This document shows positions 22,429-34,100 of a stretch of 58,848 nt of DNA, in pieces. Location: NCBI GenBank assembly GCA_965644295.1, contig CBFFRP010000331.1, forward strand, positions 1-58,848. The letters run 5' to 3'. The DNA comes from Paraphysomonas bandaiensis. Lineage: Eukaryota > Chrysophyceae. The first letter of the stretch is position 1. The number at the start of each line of letters is the position of its first letter. The notes under the pieces are model-generated. The model had not been told where the DNA came from. It ran no database searches and saw only the letters and a list, made by a program, of their open reading frames with translations. A program made the translations under genes and the position numbers.

Positions 22429-23745
22429 TCAGCAAGCAGCCTCCAGCTGCGGCTTGATGATACCCTCAAGCTTAACGATGTCTACTGCGAAGTTGCGAAT
22501 TCCCTCTGCGAGTTTCTCTGTAGCCATGGCATCCTGGTTTAGCTGCCATCTACATAATTCACATATCATTTTAACGGTGGAAAATACAACTTCATGTCAC
22601 CTGAAGGACTTCTCGTCAACCGGCACCCTCTCACCAGAGTACAACTCGGCTGCTCTCTCTGGAGTGAGCACACGGTTAACAGTATCAGAGCAGCTTTTGA
22701 GTTCCTTTAACAGGGCAGGAGAGATAGTAAGCTTATCACACCCCGACAGACATAGGATCTCATCCTTGTTGCGGAACGACGCGCCTGTGGTCATTATCAA
22801 CGAGAACACGTACCAGCCAGCAGCTACTTACCCATAACGATGGTAGGGTAGGAAAACTTTTTGAAGTACCCATAGATGCTCTGCACGCTCAGTACACCAG
22901 GGTCCTCGGGTCCAGAGTAGGTCTCACCTACAAAACATTAATGACAGAGCGTAGAATCACATCAACACACCAGTCTTGGCTTTGTGCCAGTCCATTATTC
23001 TTCCAACGAATGGAGAGATCAGAGTGATACCGGCCTCAGCGCACGCAGCTGCCTGTACAAGAGAGAAGAGAAGGGTAAGGTTACATGTGATACCCTCCTT
23101 CTCGAGAATTTCTCCAGCACGGATACCCTCGTAGGTTGATGCAATCTTAAAAAAATATTATCCTTGCACGAAATGTTCACCATGTATTACCTTAATAAGG
23201 ATTCTAGATTTATCAATCCCGACCTCTTTGTACATCTCAATAATTCGACGTGCGCGATTCACGGTCTCCTCCGTGTCAAAGCTCAGCCTAGCATCTACCT
23301 GTGACGAAAATTATACACGATTGGACGTATACAACAACCGATTCTGACCTCAGTGGACACATATCCTGGTACTATTTTTGTAATCTCTGCACCAAAATTA
23401 ACAGCAAGTTTGTCCATGGCGATAGCGAGTTTCTCGTCGAATGTTTTGTCCGTATGCTGTGCAGCATACTCAATAGCACTGCGGACCAAGTGCTCGTACT
23501 GCGATAACTGCGCAGCTACATATATATTAACAAAGAACGGCGAAGAAGTGCGTCACGTCACCTTTGTAGATTAGAGACGGGTTGGTTGTCGCATCCTGGG
23601 GCTGATAGGTTTTAATGGCATCCACTTCACCAGTGTCGGCGACAACATTCGTCATCTGCCCCAGCTGAGAGAGCTGCGACTCTCCGTCAGTTCTAGCCTT
23701 CTTTGACGCAGGGCCATTGTCAGATGAAGCAACCATGGAAGACAT
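22429..23745 (-). CDS. TAL: Transaldolase, 344 aa
   Basis: Pentose phosphate enzyme that moves a dihydroxyacetone unit from sedoheptulose-7-phosphate to glyceraldehyde-3-phosphate. Seven exons, minus strand: 23562-23745, 23349-23515, 23191-23298, 22971-23145, 22832-22927, 22601-22784, 22429-22549 (1035 nt); introns 43-51 nt, all GT-AG. The Schiff-base lysine lies in [14 protein letters not shown], followed by [14 protein letters not shown] and [11 protein letters not shown], all diagnostic. TTNPSLI near residue 55 is the N-terminal signature. The start gives a Ser/Lys-rich leader of about 28 residues before the enzyme core ([15 protein letters not shown]), which could be cytosolic or carry a weak sorting signal. 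The 3' end is downstream of the hAT element. Head-to-head with the secreted repeat protein gene. Confidence 0.95.
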
Positions 23746-24246
23746 TTTGTGCGAGTAAGAGCTGTAAGGGTGAGTAGTAGTGTTACTTTATATCGTAATT
23801 GTGTTGTAGCCCACAATATGCATGCTACAATCTGTGCGTGTTATACGCTGTACTGCATGCATCCCGCATATCCAAACCTGGAGCATATTCTGCGTGTAGT
23901 ATGCCTGGTATATATATGTATATGTGTATGGTATTCTGCTCCACGTATAGTTTTTATGTAGACAAAGATTCCATTTTTGCGTTGAAGAAGGCCGGCGTAC
24001 ATACCGCATACGCTTATAAAACAACTGAAGTGTAGGCCAGTGACCGATATTCAACACGCTACCGGTACATCACCAGCAGCACGCACAAAGATATCTTCTT
24101 GGTGGGATGTTTACTAGTAGAGCTGAAGTTCAGAGTGGTGCGTGTTGGTGAGGGTGGGAGCTGAACCCTCTGAGAACTCATAGTTCCCTCTATCTATTTG
24201 TAAATCCAGTGGAATTCTTCGCATTGGTATTAGGAAGTGCACTGCT
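23746..24246. promoter_or_regulatory. Shared upstream region of divergent pair TAL / repeat protein
   Basis: 501 bp between two ATGs. TTATAAA at 24014 is a possible TATA element for the plus-strand gene; no other motif is defensible. Confidence 0.35.
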
Positions 24247-25179
24247 ATGATTGTACTCTATTTGCTCACTCTTCTCCATTCTGTTCTCAGAACTCAATCC
24301 ACTGAGGTGAACTATACAGGCTATGTTGTGGACTTGTACTGTTGGAACATGGCCAACCACCTTGCGATAGATGGTTCTTATCTGGGATCAGATCCTGGCA
24401 GCCACTCTGTTCACTGTATGCGGGATATCCAGGCATGTATAGATGGGGGTTATGCGGTACTGCAGAAAGTGAGCAATGGCGATTATGCTTATGACGTAAA
24501 GTATGTTCTGGATGCAGCTGGAAACTCTATGCTGTCCGATATACTGGACACCACATCAACTGCCTATGACTTCGTAGTAACTGTAACTGGCGTGGATAAT
24601 GGTGATGGCACGCTGTCTGTGTCGTCCATCGATGAAGCTTCAGTTAGCGATCTTCCAACTGACACTGCCGCACCGTCAATGGACTTCACACAGACCCCTA
24701 CTGCAATTGTAACTAATATACCCACAGCTTTGATAGATTTAGACGAGGTTAGCTATACAGGCTATGTTGTGGACTTGTACTGTTGGAACATGGCCAACCA
24801 CCGTGCGATAGATGGTTCTTATCTGGGATCAGATCCTGGCAGCCACTCTGTTCACTGTATGCGGGATATCCAGGCATGTATAGATGGGGGTTATGCGGTA
24901 CTGCAGAAAGTGAGCAATGGCGATTATGCTTATGACGTAAAGTATGTTCTGGATGCAGCTGGAAACTCTATGCTGTCCGATATACTGGACACCACATCAA
25001 CTGCCTATGACTTCGTAGTAACTGTAACTGGCGTGGATAATGGTGATGGCACGCTGTCTGTATCATCTATTGAAGAGAGTAGTGGATCAAAAAATGGGGC
25101 TTATAGCATGAAAACGACTCATTGGCTGTACGTTTTGATATGGACTACAGCTGCATTAGTGGTATTGGTGGCCCCGTAA
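24247..25179 (+). CDS. Secreted, tail-anchored protein with two near-identical Cys-rich domains, 310 aa
   Basis: Residues 1-18 form a signal peptide (MIVLYLLTLLHSVLRTQS). Two domains of about 110 residues follow, at about 21-128 and 168-275. Each runs from YTGYVVDLYCWNMANH to TVTGVDNGDGTLSVSSI and holds conserved Cys in VDLYCW, HSVHCM and QACIDGG. The linker is Thr/Pro-rich (STAAPSMDFTQTPT-like). The C-terminus is a hydrophobic helix (LYVLIWTTAALVVLV), so the protein is membrane- or GPI-anchored. The VD..C...HS..C pattern with following beta strands recalls small exported bacterial domains, but I cannot name the family. Single exon. The two DNA repeats are 441 bp apart and almost identical, indicating recent duplication or gene conversion. 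Confidence 0.75.
   Translation: MIVLYLLTLLHSVLRTQSTEVNYTGYVVDLYCWNMANHLAIDGSYLGSDPGSHSVHCMRDIQACIDGGYAVLQKVSNGDYAYDVKYVLDAAGNSMLSDILDTTSTAYDFVVTVTGVDNGDGTLSVSSIDEASVSDLPTDTAAPSMDFTQTPTAIVTNIPTALIDLDEVSYTGYVVDLYCWNMANHRAIDGSYLGSDPGSHSVHCMRDIQACIDGGYAVLQKVSNGDYAYDVKYVLDAAGNSMLSDILDTTSTAYDFVVTVTGVDNGDGTLSVSSIEESSGSKNGAYSMKTTHWLYVLIWTTAALVVLVAP
24312..25063 (+). repeat. In-frame 441-bp-period duplication (two copies)
   Basis: CTATACAGGCTATGTTGTGG occurs at 24312 and 24753. Over about 310 bp the copies match almost base for base; a clear change is CTT to CGT (Leu to Arg) early in the repeat. The linker between them is unique. Confidence 0.9.
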
Positions 25180-25439
25180 TTGTACTATTTTGTTGTTAAC
25201 AAAGCAATTATTCGTACTGTGAATAGATGTGGCTATTATTGACATTGACTATATGTCAACTTATGGATGATAGTTTGACCAATATTAACTTGACAAATAC
25301 AGGCATTTGGTTACTGTTCATACAGTACGGTAGTTTATGTTGCATGGGTTGATATACTTCGCTTGCTTATATTGCCTTAAAATTCTAATATAATGTTCTG
25401 ACGTCGATTCTGATAATACCTATGGATATATAGCAAAAC
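25180..25439. other. 3' flank
   Basis: No feature recognised. Confidence 0.4.
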
Positions 25440-25850
25440 TCAGCACCATATAGTTAGTAGTGAACGTCTGATTATTAGCAATAGACGTGTAAGAGTCAGA
25501 GCTAATGTAGCAAAACAATTTAGCTAACCAGTACTTAACTCTGATATCCTATATTAAAGAAAGCTGCTTGTGCGTCACCGCATGCACCAAGGTGCAACCA
25601 CTATCGCTCTCTGTCCTTAAGGTGAACAAGCCCGGATGCTTGATTTCAGCAGGCAGCCCAATATCCCAGATGCCCTTGACGTGGGTCCCTATTTTTCGTC
25701 AGGGCCAAAAGACGTCTACTGCACAAGTGGCACTTGTTTGTGTCTTGTACCACACAAGCATTTGGCTATGAGTGGGCTGAACATTATCTGCTGACTATAT
25801 ATATTCGACTCCAATTAGTGTTCCGGAGAAATATCTCCGGCACTTATCCC
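25440..25850 (-). mobile_element. Short retroelement (SINE-like) sharing the LINE 3' end
   Basis: Read on the minus strand: palindrome CCGGAGATATTTCTCCGG (25822-25841), ATATATAGTCAGCAGATAAT, a body with GCTTGTGTGGTACAAG and CACTTGTGCAGTAGACGTC, then the hairpin block (25562-25600) and the tail CTATTGCTAATAATCAGAC. The same unit is at 51205-51610 (plus) and partly at 38345-38660 and 50690-50960. It has no RT frame. Hairpin and tail match the LINE copies; the body does not. Confidence 0.65.
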
Positions 25851-26499
25851 CAGAACTTCACGAAAAGGTACGACCCCGATTTTTTCGAGGGACCACATTA
25901 TACACAATTATCAGTGCAATTCAAGCCGTTTTTAGAAACAATAACTGCACTTCTACCGAAATAATAGTCACACATATTTATTATTATTCAGAAGCTATTT
26001 TAGTTCCAACTTAACGATATTGAGCTTTTCTTGTTTTTTAACTATTAAAAGCTGTATTTATTAATTATGACCGTTTGTTACTAGTTACTGCTGTGACAAA
26101 CACTAATACATAGCGCTAAAAGCTAGAATATAAGCACATAGAGTTTTCATGTAGCGTTATATAGTAGAATATTAGCATATTAGATTATTTTAATTTAGTA
26201 TCTCCTAGTATACTCGTCTACTGCTAAAATAATAAGCCATTAAACAATAGATTTAGCAATAACTGGGGTAGAAAGGTAAAACGTATGAAAACAAGTTACC
26301 TTTCTGCCCCTACCCTTTTCTTAACACAACAGGATGCTCTACCCCTACGATTTTTGCCCTCGCTCAATAACAAACACCTTAACAATCACACTATATGATA
26401 GTCCCTTTCAATATACTATATATATTGCACCTTTTCATAGTATGTATATGTAGTATGGAAGCATTAAATATGTGTATATACGTATATACGTATATACAT
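25851..26499. other. AT-rich spacer with one long hairpin
   Basis: No gene. Contains the inverted repeat at 26265-26310 and a TATACG microsatellite at about 26475-26505. Confidence 0.45.
26265..26310. repeat. Inverted repeat, 15-bp arms, 16-nt loop
   Basis: GGGGTAGAAAGGTAA at 26265 pairs with TTACCTTTCTGCCCC ending at 26310, with one mismatch. It could be a fold-back element or a structured RNA; there is no other sign of a gene. Confidence 0.75.
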
Positions 26500-27640
26500 G
26501 TATACGACGTATGTCTCCTGTATATGGAACAGATCTTTAGGGCCCTTCAAGGTGGTGTTCACAGCAGCAGGTAGTCTGGAGGGAAGAGTAGCTCTAGCAC
26601 AGGGCCCTCCCACAGTCACGAAACGCTCTCACTGGCACAATTTTGAACACAAACGAATGAAACAGACTACAGACGTCTACAAAAGGTAACTCCAATATCT
26701 TCTCCATTGAGTGCACTCGTCCAGCATCAACCTTGCAATTCTCTCCCGAGCCAATACGACACCGTGTGCCTTCTCTGTTTGGATGAAAAACTCCTTACAG
26801 CAAGAAATAACTTAAAGCACACAAATGTACCTGACACTTCTTGGAGAACAGTGTCAGAACCTTGTTATCATCTGTTTATTTGTCAAGGCCGAAAGACGAC
26901 TACACAAGTGACACTTGTTGGTGTCCCTTGCACCACACAAGCATTCAACTCTGTTGTGCAGAACATTATATGCTATCTACAAATGCGACTAGAGGTAGAG
27001 CTGTTTGATTGCTTAAATGTCCTTATGCTAATGGTTGCCTCTAGATTAATGTATGTGACCACTGAACAGAGTTGCTAGACCATAACTACTCCCTCATGAC
27101 TAAACCAGCACTTTTTGCTTGTTGTCTACACCTTATAATTCTCCCCACTACCTCACATTCTGCGCTACAACCCCTTGGGTTACACATGTTCGAACTCAAT
27201 GTCAAACGATTTAACGCACGAATCACGGTTAAACTCTTGGATATGCCCAATGCGTTGTTTCAGCATAAGCAAGTTGTCATGTTTCGTTCAGACCTTGAGC
27301 CTTATATCCCGTAACAAGTACTCCCACTTGTATAGAGTGAAAAATATTGCAAAAGACATACTAGATATTCCAGTCGTACGCTCAATGCCCGTTTATGCTG
27401 TGAACGAGGTGTATCTCAATTCCAATCTTCGATCTGTCAGTGTATCGAATAGCATTTCAAACGCGCAGCAGTTTCTGCAATCCATTGGATCTTACTTCGT
27501 CTCGCCTGAGACTTAACAAAATGCATGCAGAGGTTTTCTTATTTCCTATAGTAGATAATTTAGTACCCCATTGTTTACAGAGATTGCCACTCCCATCAAG
27601 ATCTTGTGAGTTGTTTCTGTGTAACTGGCGCGGATAGCTA
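26500..27640 (-). pseudogene. Decayed Ty3/gypsy-like pol (RNase H and integrase pieces)
   Basis: Minus-strand translation at about 27390-27190 gives SFAIFFTLYKWEYLLRDIRL, then HDNLLMLK and SFDIEFEHV, in the order of Ty3/gypsy RNase H (aIf.l.kw..yLl...f.l.TDH.nLl.l...dF.iEHv). Two in-frame stops interrupt it. At about 26780-26500 ARERIARLMLDE, then VCFIRLCSKLCQ resemble the integrase zinc segment (..T...l...W....v..fi..C..C). A piece of the short element (about 26880-26985) lies between them. LTRs were not found. Confidence 0.4.
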
Positions 27641-27719
27641 TTATACTATTGAAGCACTTTCTCGTGAACCTTGAGGACATTTCGCACAGTTGGCACCCTC
27701 TTGACCATTGATGTGAAGT

Positions 27720-27910
27720 AACACTTAGATTTTACTTATGTTTTCTTAATAGTAATCAGGGAACAGCTATTTTATCCACCAGCAAGCTATAAGTAGTTTA
27801 ACACCACTAGGTAGTAGGTTTCAACAGTTTTTATACATCATGAAGATAAGCTACAATTTAACCTGTAGGGATAAGGGGTATCGTCCCTTGTCTAAATTTT
27901 AAAATATCTC
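27720..27910 (-). repeat. Dispersed repeat (ACGATAC...CTTATCCCTA family)
   Basis: On the minus strand it contains TTTAGACAAGGGACGATACC, CCTTATCCCTA, GTAGCTTATC and TCCCTGATTA in the same order as copies at about 39430, 56930 and 57195. Non-coding; element class unknown. Confidence 0.6.
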
Positions 27911-28113
27911 AAAATACATTCGGTAAACTACAGAAACTGGAACTTGAATATTCCCCGCAATACAAAATAGCGCTGCGATTGTAAGCAACTATGTAAGCAA
28001 TATGCGGTGCAACGAATCAATACACATATCCAATATCATCTCCAACACCTGGAAAAGAATTACTATAAACCTTGTCAATAAATATAGTACGCACAGAAAA
28101 AGGCCACTTAGAT

Positions 28114-31100
28114 TTACATCGAGTTGTGTACACTGCGTTTTCCCCACCGACTACTTGTCGACTGCGGCACCACAGATATATATTCGATGCTTATTCGACA
28201 AAATAGCGCTGCAAACTCAAAATCTGTCTGTCGTCGACCCATATTATCAAATATGCAAAACTTTCTGTAGCCAGTGGTGAGACACGGAATCGGAACAGCA
28301 CAATATCCAATGAAGTCATCCAGATTGAAATCTTTGTCCATTACACGTATGTACAGGTGGCTGACCACTGGATTGGGTAAATCAAAAGTGAATACCTTCA
28401 TCACATGTCAAAATATAATAATAAGCTAGAGTGCAATAGCCACTTAATAGATGTACCTCATTCCAGTAGGGGTTAAAGCCATTGTTGGAAATAACTTTAG
28501 TTTTTACTTCTTTGGAATATTGGGCATATGGATCTAAAACAGAGAGGACCACATAGGGATCAATAACCTAATAACCATAAACAACTTAGTCGTCTGGCGT
28601 ATATACACTACCCATCACCTCTCCCTTGCTAGCACCGCCTGGTTTGGGTAGCTGTTGGCCACTGATAACGTGAATTGTCAAGCGAATCGGTCCCGGGGTG
28701 ATATCCCACAACAGATGAGGCGGCTTGAGTACATATCCACTGTTCAAATTTTCCCTAAATTTACCGTCGTTAACGTGCATTTGTACGCAAGGGGTTTGGT
28801 AGTTCAGCGCGGCACACTGGAACCCTATAGCCCATGGGAAGATAGGATTGTAGTTGGAGGAGGTTACACGGGAACCACTGGGGTAAACGCGACTAAAGAA
28901 AGAGGCACCATGAGCAACAAGTCAAATAACCAGCACAATAGATGCGTAATAAAATACCATAGTCGTGTCTTAGATATGGCGATCCAGCGATTTCTTTCAT
29001 CCTCGTTCACGAATATTTGGCTCATGAAGCCTTCACTCAAACTGACAATGACATCACACTTCAGTTCAGCAATCTCGTCAGCAGATAATTGTTTGGCGTT
29101 GATACTATCCAAGTAAGTTATGGCTGAGAGATTGGGATGTGTACGAATGCATTTCGACTTCGTAGTCGTGAACTTAGTAGTAACAGACTCATACTCACTC
29201 TGGTCGTCTTGCAAAATCTGTTCTCCACACTCATCCCATTCGTCATAAGCACTGATATCTGCGATGTCGCTGTTGTCACGTTTTCCTTTGATAATAATCT
29301 TTCTGCGTAGATCATGTGGCGACGGCAGTGTATTATTTTTAATCTTATAGCCTGGCATTACAAGCTTTTCTCCAAACACGTCAATCAACATTGTAGCCAT
29401 TTTGTCCTGTACAGGGAGAGAACAGTGATTCTCAAGACTTAGTATTACCGGATAGGGCGAGGTTTTGAAAGCATGCTCATTGATAGCTTCGATGACATCT
29501 GACACAAACGCGATCTGTTAGACAATTTCGTTGCCTCATAGCATTGTACTACCAATAAAAAGGATCTTTGAAGTGATTGTGTGCCCGTGAAATATAATGG
29601 GCTCACCGTCATCCCCGTCCCAGCAATCCAGTTCAACGCACCTGCACCCTTTATGAAGGTCATCAATGTAACGGTTTACAGCCGACGCGCTTTGAAGTTG
29701 GTTCCCAGTAAGATACGTATTATGTGATGAAGCGATATAGAAGCTTGAGAGCGGATGCCTCATTTCGTCATCACAATATGGACCTTGTAATGTGAAGTCG
29801 TAAGCATCATTAAAGGGAGCATTCATGATAGTACAGAAACCACTGAAGGTCAGAACTGGCAATTGAGGGTAGAAGGCCTCTCCCATGCCAACTTTGAAAA
29901 GATGTAAAGCATCTTCTCGTAGTAGCTCATCATCTTGGCTTCGCTTCCTGCGTTATATTAACTTCCTAGTTATGCAAAGAATTTCGCAACACCTACCAGA
30001 ATGCCACAAAATCATCAACAGTCACAGAGTCATTCACAGTGAGTACACCATTGAACTGTGACATAAAGACAGCCGGATTTGAGGGAAATACTGTGATGAC
30101 AGGCTCCTTATACATTGTCAGCCCCGCCCATATATATATCATTTCAGACCTGAGATACATATGATTTAAGAAACCACATATAGTTATGTGGTCGCAATTC
30201 ATACCGTTGAGTAAGTTTCTTCATTAATTGACAGAACTCCTCGAAGTTAAGACTATTACTGCTGTCCTCATCCACAGAGGAGTACAGAGAATTGATTCGA
30301 GAACGAGGCATATGAATATTCATCGAGTCAACTAATGTCATTACCTCTCGCTTGCTCAGGGATCCGTTACCATCAGTATCAGCTTGATCCCACTTCACTT
30401 GCAGGAATCTCTCTTCAATATTGACACGTGAGTTAGCAATCTGGATAGTCATAACAACTTTCTGTAGCCCAAGGTACCACGTATCAAAGTCACTCTCCGA
30501 TTCAATGATCAAATCCACATGTTCATCATCACCATACATGAGTGAGAGTGACTGTTTGTTGCAATGAAGCACCTTGCTTCGGTGATACTTAAAATTAACA
30601 GTATGCTGACCTCTCTGAACGCGGGTAACTCTGCTCATATCAACTGAAAACAAATCATCACAGTCCAGTACACTACATACAGACAACAACCTTTCCTTGC
30701 CGGATTAGAGCTACGAAATAACCAAGACGATGAAGGCCACAACAAATACTTGCCGTCGGTTGATAATTTAACGAACTTCCTCTTGACACCGTGCCACCGA
30801 CTTACTCTCAACATATGCGTTCCTAGAAATAGTGCAATGTCTCAGATACTTACGATTACATTGATATGCATACAAAACCTTTGTACAGAGGTATCATGTC
30901 TGCATCTTGGCACTCCTCAAAGGATTGAACAGAAATACTTCGTTCCAGAGATAAACACTGACTTTGTGATCTATTGCTCCAGAATCTTGCACGAGGTTCA
31001 CCTCGGGCATGAGCCCTCATTTTAACAGTGCTAAGAGTATGTTCCATACTACCCAAAGCATGCTTCGAAGCACTCTCGACACATTTCGCTTGAGATGTAT

Positions 31101-34100
31101 TACGCTCACTTGAAAAAGATCCCGATGAAAGTAATGCGTCTCTACAAGTATTATTCTCAATAGTGCCTTCTGTACCAACAGATGACTTGCGAATGACACC
31201 AAGATCGTCAAACCCTAGACTTGATACTGGAGATGTACTGTGCATTCGGCACAAATCTGGTGAATTATCACGCGTGTTATCAATGTTTTCACGACCAGAC
31301 TTGACGCCGTTAGTACCAATTCCACCACTGGTATCTCGATTTGCGCAGTTTTCATGGTCTATATTTCGTGCTTCACCACACTCTTCTGCTACATCAAGAG
31401 TAAATTTCACATCGTAGGGGCTATCCTCAGCATTATCAACAAAATGGTCTACTATAGAGGTGCTCTGTGTAGCAGGTTCATCATATTCGACACGAGGGCT
31501 ACAATCGTACTTGTCAAAACCACCATCAAATTCAACTAAGTCAGTATCACTACAATCATGTCTTCTTCTTGGTCCTACAGAGGATATATTACAACAAGTA
31601 TCATCAACTTCATCACCCAAATCATCATGTTCATTGGCTTCACCACAACTGTCACAAGGAGCAAAACCCAAAATTTGACTGTCATATGTACCCACAACAC
31701 AAGATCCCTCCATAACATTATCATGAAAAGGGGATGAGGGCATGTGACGCTCACAATGACCAGCTATACCATCAGTAACAGTGCTAGAACCTTGAGGCCT
31801 TGATGGTGTTCGATCCAATGACAATGGATGTGGGCATTCAGAATCGCCACCATGACCAGAGTAAGAAGACATACGACCTCCATGATGTACAGATCTCAAA
31901 GGTTGAAACCTGGAGGGAGGTTGATCCAGTGGGACGGACAAAGATGGCGAATATACTGCTACCACTTCACTAAAACCATCAAAACGTTGGGACTTCATTG
32001 GGCTCTGGTTTGATGGGTTGGTGGAAGGTGGTAAAGAGAGCGCTGCAACGTCCCCAATGGAGCTAGGAGGTTGGAACTTTGATGGGCTCTGGTTTGATGG
32101 GTTGGACGACTGTAGTGAAGAGAGAGCTACATCATCACTAAAGGAGCTAGAAGGTTGGGGCCTTGATGGAATTTGATCCGATGGTAAAGAACGAGGTGCA
32201 TCATCTCTAAAGTCTCTTGATGATTGGGACCTTAAAGGACTCCGGTCCAATGGTAAGAACGAAGGAGGCAAAGAGAGTGTTGCACCATCTCTAACGGATC
32301 TCGAAGGTTGGGGCCTTGATGGACTATGGTCAAATGGGTAGGATGATGGTGATGGTAATACACTTTCACCTTCACTAACGGATCTCGAAGGTTGGGACCT
32401 TGATGGGCTCTGCTCCAATGGGTAAGACGAAGGTAGTGAGGAGAGAGCTGCACAGTTATCAATGTAGGTAGGAGGCTGGGACTTTGATAGGCTCTGACTT
32501 GATGGGTTGGAGAGAGATGCACCGTTATCAATGGAGGTAGGAGGTTGAGACTTTGATGGGCTCTGTTCCAATGGGTAGGACAAAGGAGGTAACGAGTGAG
32601 CTACACCATCACCAATGGAAATAGGAGGTTGGGACCTTGATGGGCTCTGGTTTGATGGGTTGTGGAAAGCTGCACAGTTATCAATGTAGGTAGGAGGCTG
32701 GGTTATTGATGGGCTCTGCTCTAATTGGTAGGGCGACAGAGGTAAAGAGTGAGCTGCATCGTCCCCAATGGAGCTAGGAGGCAGGGACCTTGATGGGCTC
32801 TGCTCTAATGAGTAGGACGACGGAGGTGAAGAGTGAGCTGCACCGTCATCAATGGAGCTAGGAGGCTTGGACCTTGATGGGCTCTGCTCCAATGGGTGGG
32901 ATGAAGGTAGTGAGGAGAGAGCTACACCATCACCAATGGAAATAGGAGGTTGGGACCTTGATGGGCTCTGGTTTGATGGGTTGTGGAAAGCTGCACAGTT
33001 ATCAATGTAGGTAGGAGGCTGGGTTATTGATGGGCTCTGCTCTAATTGGTAGGGCGACAGAGGTAAAGAGTGAGCTGCATCGTCCCCAATGGAGCTAGGA
33101 GGCAGGGACCTTGATGGGCTCTGCTCTAATGAGTAGGACGACGGAGGTGAAGAGTGAGCTGCACCGTCATCAATGGAGCTAGGAGGCTTGGACCTTGATG
33201 GGCTCTGCTCCAATGGGTGGGATGAAGGTAGTGAGGAGAGAGCTGCACCATCACCAATGGAGCTAGGAGGCTGGGACCTTGATGGGCTCTGGTTTGATGG
33301 GTTGTAGAAAGCTGCACAGTTATCAATGTAGGTAGGAGGCTGGGTTATTGATGGGCTCTGCTCTAATTGGTAGGGCGACAGAGGTAAAGAGTGAGCTGCA
33401 TCGTCCCCAATGGAGCTAGGAGGCAGGGACCTTGATGGGCTCTGCTCTAATGGGTAGGACGACGGAGGTGAAGAGTGAGCTGCACCGTCATCAATGGAGC
33501 TAGGAGGCTTGAACCTTGATGGGCTCTGCTCCAATGGGTAGGATGAAGGTAGTGAGGAGAAAGCTGCACCATCACCAATGGAGTTAGGAGGTTGGGACCT
33601 TGATGGGCTCTGGTTTGATGGGTTGTAGAAAGCTGCACCGCTATGAATGGAGGTAGGAGGTTGAGACTTTGATGGGCTCTGATTTGACGGGTTGTAGTAA
33701 GCTGCACCGATATCAATGGAGCTAGGAGGTTTGGACCTTTCAGGACTCTGCTCCAATGGGTAGGATGAAGGTAGTGAGGAGAAAGCTGCACCGTCATCAA
33801 TGGAGCTAGGAGGTTGGGACCTTGATGGGCTCTGGTTTGATGGGTTGTAGAAAGCTGCACCGCTATGAATGGAGGTAGAAGGTTGGGGCCTGGGTGGACT
33901 CTGATCCAATGGATTGGTGGAAGGTAGTGAAGAGAGATCTACATTGTCACCAATGGAGTTAGGAGGCTGGGACCTTTCAGGACTCTGATCCGATGGGTAG
34001 GACGACGGAGGTGAAGAGTGAGCTGCACCGTCATCAATGGAGCTAGGAGGCTGGGACCTTGATGGGCTCTGGTTTGATGGATTGTAGAAAGCTGCACCGT

